Below, piece after piece: positions 8,346 through 17,031 of a DNA stretch of 35,925 bases. The notes beneath the pieces were generated by a model, which was given only the letters and a program-made list of their open reading frames with translations, was not told where the DNA came from and did not search any database. The position numbers and the translations under genes are program-made. The stretch is from Comamonas sp. (GTDB taxonomy: Bacteria > Pseudomonadota > Gammaproteobacteria > Burkholderiales > Burkholderiaceae_C), in the NCBI RefSeq assembly GCF_009360615.1, contig NZ_SPEY01000034.1:1-35925 (forward strand), in the 5' to 3' direction. How positions within the stretch are numbered: the first letter of the stretch is position 1; each line of letters begins with the position of its first letter.

Positions 8346-8618
8346 TCAATGCGTATGCACCGTCAACGCAACCAGTTTGAGCACCAGCGGCCGCACCATC
8401 ATCACGCAGAAGAACGCCACCGGCATGGCCAGCGCATAGGCGCTGAACACGCGCCGCACATAGCCGCTGTCAAAGCCGGTATTGGCCGCCACGATGGTGC
8501 AGCACATCAGGAAAGCCATGATGCCGGCCATGAAAAATGCGAAGACGAACGGCGTGTAGCGCCGGTGCAGCTTGAACGTCGAAAGTCTGGATGGGGAAGA
8601 GCTGGTGGAGGAATTCAT
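8346..8618 (-). CDS. DUF2798 small inner-membrane protein
   Basis: A 90-residue protein with a short polar N-terminus, a basic stretch (KLHRRY) and two hydrophobic segments: FVFAFFMAGIMAFLMCCTIVA, and one around YALAMPVAFFCVMM. The pattern FxMAxxMxxLM...NTGFDxGYxxRxxxAYxxAxPVAFFxVxxVxPLV fits DUF2798, whose function is unknown. The ATG at 8618 is chosen because the longer open frame upstream (to 8762) has no family similarity; no clear Shine-Dalgarno is seen. It is transcribed away from the LysR gene at 8808, and such LysR-divergent pairs are often regulator and target. Confidence 0.8.
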   Translation of the reverse strand: MNSSTSSSPSRLSTFKLHRRYTPFVFAFFMAGIMAFLMCCTIVAANTGFDSGYVRRVFSAYALAMPVAFFCVMMVRPLVLKLVALTVHTH

Positions 8619-8778
8619 GAAAATGATGTCGGAAATGCATTCCGCGTTGGCGCGGCGGGAGCAGGGGCTGTCAGCGGTTCGGGCCGAATGCGTGGATGGA
8701 AAACAGGGCTGAACTGTAAGTACCACAAGCGGTCTGCGGTAGAGGTCCGGGACTTGTTGCACTCATAAGCAGAACTTT

Positions 8779-8802
8779 CGAATGCAATTGGGGATACATT
8801 CG
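8779..8802. promoter_or_regulatory. Candidate LysR-type operator between the DUF2798 and lysR genes
   Basis: CGAATG (8779-8784) and CATTCG (8797-8802) are perfect inverted half-sites separated by 12 bases. They end 5 bases before the lysR ATG. Spacing fits a LysR-type dyad. The remaining part of the 8619-8807 gap shows no gene. Confidence 0.45.
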
Positions 8803-8807
8803 CACGC

Positions 8808-9737
8808 ATGCCGAATCTGCGAGCCATAGAAACCTTTGTCAAAGCGCTGGAGGGCGGCTCCATCGCCTCGGCCGCGCGCCAGCTGGGCATTTCGCCCGCT
8901 GCCGCCAGCCAGAACATTGCGCGGCTGGAGCGCGAGCTGGGCACGCGCCTGATCACGCGCACCACACGCTCCATGGCCTTGACCGAGGCCGGCGAGCGCT
9001 ATCTGGCGCGCGTCGCTCCGGTGCTCGACGAGCTTGAAAAAGCCCAGTCCGATCTCTCGCTGATTCATGGAGAGCTGCAAGGCCGCTTGCGCATTGCCTG
9101 CATGGCCGCCTTCGGCCGTCATGTGCTGGCCCCGCTGCTGCCGGCTTTTGCCGCCCTGCATCCGCGACTGGAGCTGGAGCTGCTGATCACGGACCGGCAT
9201 GTGGACGTGCTCAAGGAAGACGTGGACATCAGCGTGCGCTACCGCGATGTGCTGGAGCCCGGCATGTCGGTGCGGCTGCTGGCCTCGGCGCCGCGCATTC
9301 TCTGCGCCTCGCCCCAGTATCTGCAGCAGCACGGCCGACCGCAGACGGCGCAGGATCTGCTCGAGCATGCCTGCTTGCTGTACCGGCGAGAGCGCGACGG
9401 CAGGATCATGCGCTGGCCTTTTCTGCGCGATGGCCAGCGCACCGATCCGCCGCAGAAGATTGCGGCCATCGGCAGCGACATCGATGCCCTGGTCGAGTTT
9501 GCCGCGGCGGGCGGCGGCATTGCCTGGGCCGGCAGCTTCATCGTCCATGAGGAGCTGCGCAGAGGGCGGCTGGTGCCGCTGACACTCAAGCCCGCGCGCA
9601 AGGGCCAGCTGCAGTTCGAGGATGCTCCGCTGGACTTCTTCGCGTGCTTCAAGGATCGCCAGTATGTACCGGTCAAGGTCCGTGCACTGGTGGACTATCT
9701 GCTGCAGGTGCTGCCGCAGCAGCCCGTCCTGCGTTGA
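8808..9737 (+). CDS. LysR family transcriptional regulator
   Basis: A 309-residue one-component regulator. The N-terminal winged helix-turn-helix (about residues 1-60) contains FVKALEGGSIASAARQLGISPAAASQNIARLERELGTRLI, the classic LysR DNA-binding signature. The C-terminal effector domain (about 90-300) starts LQGRLRIACMAAFGRHVLAPLLPAF. It belongs to the large group related to CrgA/DmlR. The likely targets are itself and the divergent DUF2798 gene, through the dyad just upstream of its start. The effector is unknown. Confidence 0.93.
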   Translation: MPNLRAIETFVKALEGGSIASAARQLGISPAAASQNIARLERELGTRLITRTTRSMALTEAGERYLARVAPVLDELEKAQSDLSLIHGELQGRLRIACMAAFGRHVLAPLLPAFAALHPRLELELLITDRHVDVLKEDVDISVRYRDVLEPGMSVRLLASAPRILCASPQYLQQHGRPQTAQDLLEHACLLYRRERDGRIMRWPFLRDGQRTDPPQKIAAIGSDIDALVEFAAAGGGIAWAGSFIVHEELRRGRLVPLTLKPARKGQLQFEDAPLDFFACFKDRQYVPVKVRALVDYLLQVLPQQPVLR

Positions 9738-9810
9738 GCGAGGACACTGCGTGGCGCCTGCATTACCCGTAGTTCTTGACGCAGGCGCGGGCTAAAGGCG
9801 CGGGCTAAGT

Positions 9811-9889
9811 AAGGGCGGCCGAGCAAGAGCCGCCTCGCAGCGAGGGCTGCGTCCCCTTGGGGAAGCGGCGAAGCCGCTCAGGGGGAGGC
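9811..9889. repeat. GC-rich intergenic repeat, copy A
   Basis: This stretch shares GCAAG-GCCGCC-CGCAGCGAG, CGTCCCC and TCAGGGGGAG with copy B at 27784-27872, in the same order and orientation. It contains a GCGGC-GAA-GCCGC hairpin (9865-9877). It begins one base from the ppsR stop codon and fills the convergent gap after the LysR gene. Confidence 0.75.
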
Positions 9890-10711
9890 CTAATGTCCCA
9901 GATGCTGCGGCAGCACCTCCTGCAGGATGGTGGTGGCAATCTCTTCGATCGACTTGGTGGTGCTGGACAGCCACTCGATCCCGCTTCTGCGCATCATGGC
10001 CTCGGCCTCGGCCACCTCGTAGCGGCAGTTCTGCAGGCTGGCGTACTTGGAGTCCGGGCGGCGCTCGCTGCGGATGGCGGAAAGGCGGGCCGGGTCGATC
10101 GTCAGGCCGAACAGCTTGGCGCGGAAGGGAGCCAGCGCAGGCGGCAGCTGCTTGCGGTCGAAATCTTCGGGGATCAGCGGGTAGTTGGCGACCTTGAGGC
10201 CGAACTGCATGGCCAGATACAGGCTGGTGGGCGTCTTGCCCGAGCGGCTCACGCCCACGAGGATCACGTCGGCGCCTGTCAGATCGGTGTTGGTCTGACC
10301 GTCATCATGGGCCAGCGTGTAGTTGATGGCTTCCATGCGCTCCAGATATTCCTTGCTCTCGCTGATGTCTGCGAAGCGGCCCACTCGGTGCAGCGACTTC
10401 TGGCCCAGTTCCACTTCCAGAGGACGGACAAAGGTGCCGAACATGTCGAACAGCTTGCCCTTGCAGTTGGCTTCGAGGAATTCCAGCATTTCCTGGCTCA
10501 CCAGCGTGGTGAAGATGATGGGCTTGCGCTTCTCCACCTCGGCCACATGGTTGATCTGGCGCACGGCCTGGTGCACCTTGTCCATGGAGTCCACAAAGGG
10601 CACGCGAATGATGCGCGGCTTGCTCTCGAACTGGGCCATGATGGCCGTGCCAAAAGTCTCTGCCGTGATGCCTGTGCCGTCGGAAATGACAAAAATCGTA
10701 TGGGTATGCAT
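9890..10711 (-). CDS. ppsR: PEP synthetase regulatory protein (bifunctional kinase/pyrophosphorylase, DUF299)
   Basis: A 273-residue cytoplasmic enzyme. By family knowledge it inactivates PEP synthase by ADP-dependent phosphorylation of an active-site threonine, and reactivates it by phosphate-dependent removal. The P-loop-like GVSRSGKTPTSLYLA is present, as is the conserved N-terminal TIFVISDGTGITAETFG. Length matches Escherichia coli YdiA/PpsR (277). It ends in AGVE-like RSGIEWLSSTTKSIEEIATTIL. It is divergent from ppsA, its substrate, so enzyme and regulator share an intergenic region. Confidence 0.95.
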   Translation of the reverse strand: MHTHTIFVISDGTGITAETFGTAIMAQFESKPRIIRVPFVDSMDKVHQAVRQINHVAEVEKRKPIIFTTLVSQEMLEFLEANCKGKLFDMFGTFVRPLEVELGQKSLHRVGRFADISESKEYLERMEAINYTLAHDDGQTNTDLTGADVILVGVSRSGKTPTSLYLAMQFGLKVANYPLIPEDFDRKQLPPALAPFRAKLFGLTIDPARLSAIRSERRPDSKYASLQNCRYEVAEAEAMMRRSGIEWLSSTTKSIEEIATTILQEVLPQHLGH

Positions 10712-10845
10712 GGTGCGCGCTGTTATTCGGTGGGACTTGTGCAGGCAATGCCATGTCCCGGACTCTGAATCTGGTTTGAGCCACGCGGGGCGTGCCGGCT
10801 CGGCCTACAATGTCGCCCATTATTCCCAAATTCAAGCCCATGCTC

Positions 10846-10858
10846 GTTGACGGTCAAC
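10846..10858. promoter_or_regulatory. Perfect palindrome in the ppsR-ppsA divergent region
   Basis: GTTGAC-G-GTCAAC is a perfect 6-1-6 palindrome about 104 bases before the ppsA ATG and 135 bases before the ppsR ATG. It may be an operator serving either gene. TACAAT at 10805-10810 is a possible -10 for ppsA. Nothing else was recognised in 10712-10961. Confidence 0.4.
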
Positions 10859-10961
10859 ATCCAGAACAGCAAAGCACTGCACTCCTGCAGCATGGGTTCG
10901 CGTGCCCTGGCCATTCAGCCCAGCGCCGCCTGCGTACCGGTTTTTAACTTTGGAGCTCCCC

Positions 10962-13352
10962 ATGTCTCAACTGTTCGAAGCGACCGCGCTGGTCGTTCCG
11001 TTTGAAAAACTGAGAATGTCTGATGTCGAGTCCGTAGGCGGCAAGAACGCCTCGCTCGGCGAAATGATCTCGCAGCTGCCCCAGGGCGTGCGCGTGCCGA
11101 CCGGCTTTGCCACCACGGCCCATGCGTTCCGGGAGTTCCTGGCCTTTGAAGGCCTGGCCGACAAGATCTCTGCCAAGCTGGCGGCCCTGGATGTGGATGA
11201 TGTCCGTGCTCTGGCTGCGGTGGGTGCGGAAATTCGCGCCATGGTGGAAAACCAGCCTTTCCCGGCCGATCTGGAACAGGCCATCCGCGAGGAGTTCGCC
11301 CGTCTGCAAGGCGGCAATGCCGAGGCATCGTTTGCCGTGCGCTCTTCCGCCACGGCAGAAGACCTGCCCGATGCATCGTTTGCCGGCCAGCAGGAAACCT
11401 TCCTGAACGTGGTGGGCATCGAAGACGTTCTGCACAAGATGAAGGAAGTGTTCGCGTCGCTGTACAACGACCGTGCCATCTCCTACCGCGTCCACAAGGG
11501 CTTCGAGCACGATGTGGTGGCTCTGTCCGCCGGCGTGCAGCGCATGGTGCGCTCGGACAAGGGCGCTGCCGGTGTGATGTTCACCATCGACACCGAATCC
11601 GGCTTCGAGGAAGTGGTCTTCATCACCTCCAGCTACGGCCTGGGCGAGACCGTGGTGCAGGGGGCCGTGAACCCCGACGAGTTCTATGTCCACAAGCCCA
11701 TGCTCAAGGCGGGCAACAAGGCGCTGATCCGCCGCAACCTGGGCTCCAAGCTGATCCAGATGATCTTTGCCACGCCCGAGGAAAAGGCAGCCGACGGCAA
11801 GCTGGTCAAGACCGTGGATGTGGCGCACGAGCTGCGCAACCGCTATTCGCTGACCGACGATGAAGTGCAGCAGCTGGCGCATTACGCCCTGGTGATCGAG
11901 CAGCATTACGGCCGCCCCATGGACATCGAGTGGGGCAAGGATGGCACCGACGGCCAGCTCTACATCCTGCAGGCGCGCCCCGAAACCGTGAAGAGCCAGG
12001 CCAAGGGCCAGGCCGAGCTGCGCTACAAGCTCAAGGGCACGGGCACCGTGCTGGCCGAAGGCCGCGCCATCGGCCAGAAGATCGGTACCGGCCCCGTGCG
12101 CCTGGTGTCCGACATCTCGCAGATGGATCAGGTCCAGGCCGGCGATGTGCTGGTGACCGACATGACCGACCCCAACTGGGAGCCTGTCATGAAGAAGGCT
12201 TCGGCCATCGTCACCAACCGTGGTGGCCGTACCTGCCACGCGGCCATCATTGCGCGTGAACTGGGCATCCCCGCCGTCGTGGGATGCGGCAACGCGACCG
12301 ACCTGCTCAAGGCCGAAACCCTGGTGACCGTGTCCTGCGCCGAAGGCGATACCGGCAAGATCTATGACGGCCTGCTGGAAACCGAAGTGACCGAGGTCAA
12401 GCGTGGCGAGATGCCCAGCATCCCCACCAAGATCATGATGAACGTGGGCAATCCCCAGCTGGCTTTCGACTTTGCCCAGCTGCCCAACGAGGGGGTGGGC
12501 CTGGCCCGCCTCGAATTCATCATCAACAACAACATCGGCGTGCACCCCAAGGCCATCCTGGACTACCCCGCCGTCGACGCCGATCTGAAGAAGGCGGTCG
12601 AGTCGGTGGCCCGCGGCCATGCGTCGCCCCGTGCCTTCTACGTGGACAAGGTGACCGAAGGCGTGGCGACGATTGCTGCTGCTTTCTGGCCCAAGCCCGT
12701 GATCGTGCGCATGTCGGACTTCAAGTCCAACGAATACCGCAAGCTGATCGGCGGCAGCCGCTACGAACCCGAGGAAGAGAACCCGATGCTGGGCTTCCGC
12801 GGTGCTGCGCGTTACATCTCAGCCGAGTTCGGCGAAGCCTTCAAGATGGAGTGCGAAGCCCTGCGCCGCGTTCGTGAGGATATGGGATTGACCAACGTCA
12901 AGATCATGATCCCCTTCGTGCGCACCCTGGGCCAGGCCAAGCGCGTGACCGAGCTGCTGGCCGAAAACGGCCTCAAGCGTGGCGAAAACGGCCTGCAGCT
13001 GATCATGATGTGCGAAGTGCCCTCCAATGCCGTGCTGGCTGAGGAGTTCCTCGAATACTTCGACGGCTTCTCGGTAGGCTCCAACGACCTGACCCAGCTG
13101 ACCCTGGGCCTGGACCGCGACTCCGGGCTGGAGCTGCTGGCCGCCGACTTCGACGAGCGCGACCCTGCCGTCAAGAAGCTGCTGGCCCATGCCATCAAGG
13201 CCTGCCGCGATCAGAACAAGTACGTGGGCATCTGCGGCCAGGGCCCTTCGGATCACCCCGACTTTGCCAAGTGGCTGGCCGACGAAGGCATCTCCTCCAT
13301 CTCCCTGAATCCTGACAGCGTGGTCTCCACCTGGCAGAAGCTGGCTGAATAA
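10962..13352 (+). CDS. ppsA: Phosphoenolpyruvate synthase
   Basis: A 796-residue cytoplasmic enzyme converting pyruvate and ATP into PEP, AMP and phosphate, the entry to gluconeogenesis from C3 compounds. Length is close to Escherichia coli PpsA (792). The N-terminal ATP-grasp domain carries [11 protein letters not shown], and [21 protein letters not shown]. The swivelling domain holds the phosphohistidine in GGRTCHAAI (His426). The C-terminal TIM barrel has [18 protein letters not shown] and the catalytic Cys in [14 protein letters not shown]. The ATG at 10962 follows TGGAG; a longer frame from 10902 lacks family similarity. It is regulated post-translationally by the divergent PpsR. Confidence 0.97.
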   Translation: MSQLFEATALVVPFEKLRMSDVESVGGKNASLGEMISQLPQGVRVPTGFATTAHAFREFLAFEGLADKISAKLAALDVDDVRALAAVGAEIRAMVENQPFPADLEQAIREEFARLQGGNAEASFAVRSSATAEDLPDASFAGQQETFLNVVGIEDVLHKMKEVFASLYNDRAISYRVHKGFEHDVVALSAGVQRMVRSDKGAAGVMFTIDTESGFEEVVFITSSYGLGETVVQGAVNPDEFYVHKPMLKAGNKALIRRNLGSKLIQMIFATPEEKAADGKLVKTVDVAHELRNRYSLTDDEVQQLAHYALVIEQHYGRPMDIEWGKDGTDGQLYILQARPETVKSQAKGQAELRYKLKGTGTVLAEGRAIGQKIGTGPVRLVSDISQMDQVQAGDVLVTDMTDPNWEPVMKKASAIVTNRGGRTCHAAIIARELGIPAVVGCGNATDLLKAETLVTVSCAEGDTGKIYDGLLETEVTEVKRGEMPSIPTKIMMNVGNPQLAFDFAQLPNEGVGLARLEFIINNNIGVHPKAILDYPAVDADLKKAVESVARGHASPRAFYVDKVTEGVATIAAAFWPKPVIVRMSDFKSNEYRKLIGGSRYEPEEENPMLGFRGAARYISAEFGEAFKMECEALRRVREDMGLTNVKIMIPFVRTLGQAKRVTELLAENGLKRGENGLQLIMMCEVPSNAVLAEEFLEYFDGFSVGSNDLTQLTLGLDRDSGLELLAADFDERDPAVKKLLAHAIKACRDQNKYVGICGQGPSDHPDFAKWLADEGISSISLNPDSVVSTWQKLAE

Positions 13353-13387
13353 GCCTGTACATCGCCGTGCAGACGCATCACGCGCCT

Positions 13388-13738
13388 ATGCATGACGATG
13401 CTGCGTCGGATGCCCAGCGACAGGCATTCGACGCTTGCGGCAATCCGGTGGAGGTCACTTTTCCGCCGGATCTGCACGATACGCACCACCTGAGACTCAA
13501 GGCATTGCTGCTGAGCGTCTGGGTGGTGTCTTCGTTTGGCACCTGCTACTTTGCGCGCGACATCCAGGCGCTGATGCCGGATTGGCCCGTGGCCTACTGG
13601 ATGGCCGCCCAAGGGGCGGTCCTGATGTTCCTGCTGGTCATCGTGGTCTATTGTGTGGCCATGGATCATTTCGAACGCCAACAGGCGCGTGACGCGGCCC
13701 GCGAAGCCGCTCTCGGTGCCGCCGACCCTCATGCCTGA
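13388..13738 (+). CDS. DUF4212 small subunit of a sodium:solute symporter
   Basis: A 116-residue membrane protein with two hydrophobic segments: LKALLLSVWVVSSFGTCYFA, and VAYWMAAQGAVLMFLLVIVV. The motif FxxxFAR...PxxYWMAAQGxxxxxxxIVxxY is that of DUF4212, which is nearly always encoded just before a VC_2705-type symporter. That is so here: its last 8 bases overlap the symporter start. The ATG at 13388 is chosen; a GTG at 13367 would add 7 residues. Neither has a clear ribosome site. It lies only 35 bases after ppsA, so read-through from ppsA is possible and would link it to C2/C3 acid use. Confidence 0.87.
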   Translation: MHDDAASDAQRQAFDACGNPVEVTFPPDLHDTHHLRLKALLLSVWVVSSFGTCYFARDIQALMPDWPVAYWMAAQGAVLMFLLVIVVYCVAMDHFERQQARDAAREAALGAADPHA

Positions 13739-15827
13739 GCGGCCCGTTCTGAGTCGCGCCTATCATTGGCGGCTGCATCGCATTCTGTTTCTCTATGTGC
13801 TGGGAACGGCGGGCTTTCTGCTGACCATGCTCTGGGCCGAGGAGCGCGGACTGTCGCGACACTGGATCGGGCCTATCTTCCTGTTCTCCACGGTGATGGT
13901 GTACGCGGCCATCGGTGTGTATTCGCGCACCAGTGATGCCGAGGAATATTTCGTCGCCGGCCGGCGCATCCCGCCGTTCTACAACGGCATGGCGGCTGCT
14001 GCGGACTGGATGAGTGCAGCCTCGTTCATCAGCCTCTCCGGGGCACTGTATCTCCAGGGCTTTTCGGGAACCGGCAGCCAGCCTGGCGGGCTGGCCTATG
14101 TCCTGGGGTGGACCGGCGGCTTTTGCCTGGTCGGCATGCTGATTGCCCCCTATCTGCGGGCCATGAACCTCTATACCGTGCCGGATTTCTTCCAGGCGCG
14201 CTATGGCGGACGCTGGCCGCGCATCATTGCGGCGCTGGCAGCCATTACCTGTTCCTTCACCTATGTGGTGGCGCAGATCTATGGCGTGGGCCTGATTGCC
14301 GCGCGCCTGACGGGGGTGCAGTTCGAGATCGGCATCATGCTGGGCCTGGGCGGCGTGTTGTTGTGCTCCTTCCTGGGCGGCATGCGGGCCATCACCTGGA
14401 CCCAGGTGGCGCAATATGTGGTCATCCTGCTGGCCTTCATGCTGCCGGTGTCCTGGCTGGCCTACAAACAGCTGGGCAACCCCTGGGCGCAGCTGGCCTA
14501 CAGCCAGCAACTGGGCAAGATCGGTGCCATGGAGCAGCAACTGCTGTCCTCCGAGGCCGAGCAGTCTGTGCTGGAGGCCTACCGCACGCGTGCCCAGGTG
14601 CTGCAGGCCAAGCTGCGCGATGTGCCCCATGTGCTGGCGGCAGAGCGCCAGGCACTGAGCGAGCATATCCGCGAGCTGCGCACCAGCAGCGGCAATATCG
14701 GTGCCATCATGGCCGCCAGTCGGGAACTTGCCGCCATGCCCAAGGACGAGGCGGCGGCGCGCGAACTCTGGAGCCGCGAGCTGCACGAGGCCTACGAGCG
14801 GGCCAAGCCGCTGGGGGGCATGCCGCTGCAAAGCCAGCCTTTCGCGGGGGATCCTCAGGGGTCCCCGGCAGAGCGCAAGGCCTACGAGGAAAGCCGACGC
14901 AATTTTCTGGCACTGATGTTCTGCCTGATGGTCGGCACGGCCGGGCTGCCCCACCTGCTCACACGCTACTTCACCGTTCCCTCGGTGTCTGCCGCACGGA
15001 CCTCGGTGGCCTGGTCGCTGTTCTTCATCGGGCTGCTGTATCTTGGCGCGCCAGCCCTGGCCGTGCTGGTCAAGTACGAGGTCATGAGCAATCTGGTGGG
15101 CACGCATTTCGATGCCTTGCCCAACTGGATCGCGCAGTGGTCCAGAGTCGATAGCTCGTTGCTGGACGTCGAAGACATCAATGGCGACGGCATTTTGCAG
15201 TTTGGCGAAATCCGCATGGGGGCCGACCTCATCATGCTGGCCACGCCGGAGCTGGGCGGCATGCCTTATGTGCTGTCGGGACTGGTGGCCGCAGGGGGGT
15301 TGGCGGCGGCACTGTCCACCGCCGATGGCCTGCTGCTGACGATCAGCAATGCCCTGGTGCGCGATCTCTATTTTCAGGAGCGCCAGCGTGTGGATATGCG
15401 CAAGCGGCGCGTCTCACCCGAGCAGCGTGTGATCCTCTCCAAGTTTGCATTGCTGCTGGTGGCACTGTCGGCGGCCTTTGTGGCTGCGAGGCGCTCTTCC
15501 GACATTCTTCCCATGGTTTCTGCCTCGTTCTCGCTGGCCGGTTCGGCATTTGTGCCGGCCATGGTGCTGGGCATCTTCTGGCGCGGGACCACGCGCCGTG
15601 GTGCGGTGGCCGGCATGTTGCTGGGCCTGGCCGTGACGGTGTACTACATGGTCTCTCACGTGCCGGGACTGCAGGGGGCATTGCCCCCGGTGCTGCGTGG
15701 CGAGGCACTCTGGTGGGGTATTCAGCCCATCTCCGCCGGCGTGTTTGGCGTGCCGGCAGGCCTGGTCACCACCTTGCTGGTCAGCTGGTGGGAGCAGCGG
15801 CGGGCAAGCGTTCCCAGAAGACACTGA
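13731..15827 (+). CDS. Sodium:solute symporter, VC_2705 subfamily (probable acetate/organic-acid uptake)
   Basis: A 698-residue inner-membrane symporter of the SSS family. Core motifs seen: SDAEEYFVAGRRIPPFYNGMAAAADWMSAASFISLSG near the N-terminus, then MGTAGLPHLLTRYFTVPS-like sequence and GLVAAGGLAAALSTADGLLLTISNALVRD in the second half. It is longer than the ActP type (about 550) because of a ~145-residue soluble insert (245-390) rich in helix-forming heptads, and a second polar loop with the EF-hand-like DINGDGILQFGE (482-493). The start overlaps the DUF4212 gene by 8 bases. The substrate is not provable here; proximity to ppsA and the family suggest a small carboxylate. Confidence 0.9.
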   Translation: MPERPVLSRAYHWRLHRILFLYVLGTAGFLLTMLWAEERGLSRHWIGPIFLFSTVMVYAAIGVYSRTSDAEEYFVAGRRIPPFYNGMAAAADWMSAASFISLSGALYLQGFSGTGSQPGGLAYVLGWTGGFCLVGMLIAPYLRAMNLYTVPDFFQARYGGRWPRIIAALAAITCSFTYVVAQIYGVGLIAARLTGVQFEIGIMLGLGGVLLCSFLGGMRAITWTQVAQYVVILLAFMLPVSWLAYKQLGNPWAQLAYSQQLGKIGAMEQQLLSSEAEQSVLEAYRTRAQVLQAKLRDVPHVLAAERQALSEHIRELRTSSGNIGAIMAASRELAAMPKDEAAARELWSRELHEAYERAKPLGGMPLQSQPFAGDPQGSPAERKAYEESRRNFLALMFCLMVGTAGLPHLLTRYFTVPSVSAARTSVAWSLFFIGLLYLGAPALAVLVKYEVMSNLVGTHFDALPNWIAQWSRVDSSLLDVEDINGDGILQFGEIRMGADLIMLATPELGGMPYVLSGLVAAGGLAAALSTADGLLLTISNALVRDLYFQERQRVDMRKRRVSPEQRVILSKFALLLVALSAAFVAARRSSDILPMVSASFSLAGSAFVPAMVLGIFWRGTTRRGAVAGMLLGLAVTVYYMVSHVPGLQGALPPVLRGEALWWGIQPISAGVFGVPAGLVTTLLVSWWEQRRASVPRRH

Positions 15828-15935
15828 GGGGGGTGCCGTCGCTGCCCTTGCCGGTAGCGCCTCGGACCTCCTCCCGCGAACGCTCACCGTGATCCGGCCT
15901 GCTCCGATTTGCAGGAAAACCCGCTTTTCAGCGAC

Positions 15936-15949
15936 TGTCACAGCTGACA
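15936..15949. promoter_or_regulatory. Inverted repeat ahead of the 158-residue gene
   Basis: TGTCA-CAGC-TGACA is a perfect 5-4-5 dyad about 46 bases upstream of the 15995 start. It could be an operator. No good promoter hexamers were identified nearby. Confidence 0.25.
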
Positions 15950-15994
15950 CTCTGCAGGACTAAAAGCAACTCAATGTACACAGGGGCGGGGGCG

Positions 15995-16471
15995 ATGAAC
16001 CTAGTCAAAACACCCGAAGGCCAGCAGGCTTTCAAGGAACGTCATGCCGATCTGAGCCAGCGGCTGCGTTCGGCCTTTTTGCTGTTTGACGGCCATCGCA
16101 GCCTGGTGCAGGTGCTGGAGGCTACCTCGGCGCTGGGGGTGGTCAAGGACGATATTCTGGCCCTGGTCGACAGAGGCTGGCTGGCCACGAGGGAGTCTTC
16201 CGCCGCAGCGTCGGCCTCGAAGAGCGGCTCCCCCTCTCTGGCCCCTGCCGAGCTCGGGCTAGACGTCGGCCAGAAGCGCTACCAGAAGGCCTACCCCATG
16301 GCCGTGTCCATCACGGGTGCATTGGGGCTCAAGGGCTTCAGGCTGAATCTGGCCGTGGAGGCCGCCATGGGCTATGAACAGCTGGTGGAGCTGGCGCCGC
16401 GCATACGCGATGCGGCGGGTGAAAAAGCCTATATGCCGCTGCACAGAGCGCTGTTCGAGGCCGATGCGTAG
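15995..16471 (+). CDS. Uncharacterised 158-residue two-part protein
   Basis: I do not recognise a named family. The ATG at 15995 is preceded by GGGGCGGGGG, a better ribosome site than that of the in-frame ATG at 15974. The first ~60 residues (SQRLRSAFLLFDGHRSLVQVLEATSALGVVKDDILALVDRGWL, written here only as a region) look like a small winged-helix fold. A Ser/Ala-rich linker (about 65-80) follows. The second part (about 90-158) is helical, with LKGFRLNLAVEAAMGYEQLVELAPRIRDA. No signal peptide or membrane segment is seen. A strong terminator follows 28 bases after the stop, so it is probably a single-gene unit. Confidence 0.8.
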   Translation: MNLVKTPEGQQAFKERHADLSQRLRSAFLLFDGHRSLVQVLEATSALGVVKDDILALVDRGWLATRESSAAASASKSGSPSLAPAELGLDVGQKRYQKAYPMAVSITGALGLKGFRLNLAVEAAMGYEQLVELAPRIRDAAGEKAYMPLHRALFEADA

Positions 16472-16498
16472 GCTGCCGATGCAGGGCATTTCCCAAAG

Positions 16499-16527
16499 AA
16501 AAAGCGGCCTCGCAGGGCCGCTTTTTT
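16499..16527. terminator. Bidirectional terminator between the 158-residue gene and the FKBP gene
   Basis: AAGCGGCC (16502-16509) pairs with GGCCGCTT (16516-16523), flanked by an A-run on the left and a T-run on the right. It therefore serves the rightward gene and the leftward FKBP gene alike. Confidence 0.9.
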
Positions 16528-16546
16528 AGTGGACGGAGCCTGGGGC

Positions 16547-16900
16547 TCAGACCGCCAGCAATTCCACATCGAACTTCAGCGTGGCGTTGGGGGGGATCAC
16601 GCCGCCGGCGCCACGTGCGCCATAGCCCAGGGCGGCGGGGATCAGCAACGTGCGCTGACCGCCGACCTTCATGCCTTGCACGCCTTCATCCCAGCCCTTG
16701 ATGACCATGCCGGAGCCCAGGGGGAAGACGAAAGGATCGTTGCGGTCCTTGCTGGAGTCGAACTTGGCGCCTTGGACGCCGTTGTTGTAGAGCCAGCCGG
16801 TGTAGTGCACGGTCACGTTCTGACCGGCCTTGGCTTCGGCGCCCTCGCCGACGACGGTGTCTTCGTATTGCAGGCCGGAAGCAGTAGTGTTGAATGCCAT
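16547..16900 (-). CDS. FKBP-type peptidyl-prolyl cis-trans isomerase
   Basis: A 117-residue single-domain cytoplasmic FKBP that speeds proline isomerisation in folding proteins. Seen: VTVHYTGWLYNNG, FDSSKDRNDPFVFPLGSGMVIKGWDEG and the closing GYGARGAGGVIPPNATLKFDVELL, with the binding-pocket aromatic and Asp residues in place. The ATG at 16900 follows GAAAGGAAA; a longer open frame upstream runs through a terminator and is ignored. There is no signal peptide, and it resembles the small Neisseria/Burkholderia FKBPs. It is leftward, with HxlR upstream but separated by a terminator. Confidence 0.95.
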   Translation of the reverse strand: MAFNTTASGLQYEDTVVGEGAEAKAGQNVTVHYTGWLYNNGVQGAKFDSSKDRNDPFVFPLGSGMVIKGWDEGVQGMKVGGQRTLLIPAALGYGARGAGGVIPPNATLKFDVELLAV

Positions 16901-16939
16901 GGTGTATTTCCTTTCAGCGCAGGGCAGAAAAAGGCGATG

Positions 16940-16972
16940 AAAAAAGGGGCCGGCCAAGCTCGCTTGGGGCCC
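16940..16972 (-). terminator. Terminator of the HxlR gene
   Basis: Read leftward, GGGCC + CCAAG pair with CTTGG + GGCCC (two extra bases bulged) around a 4-base loop, followed by a run of T (A at 16940-16945 on the + strand). It separates the regulator from the FKBP gene. Confidence 0.75.
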
Positions 16973-17031
16973 TTGGATGATAGCTGTCTGGCCGCCTGCC
17001 TCCGGTCTCCCGGCCGCGACAGGGGCAGGTT

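Noticed and set aside
10944..12620. Long minus-strand open frame opposite ppsA
   Set aside because: Shadow of a firm gene; no family similarity.
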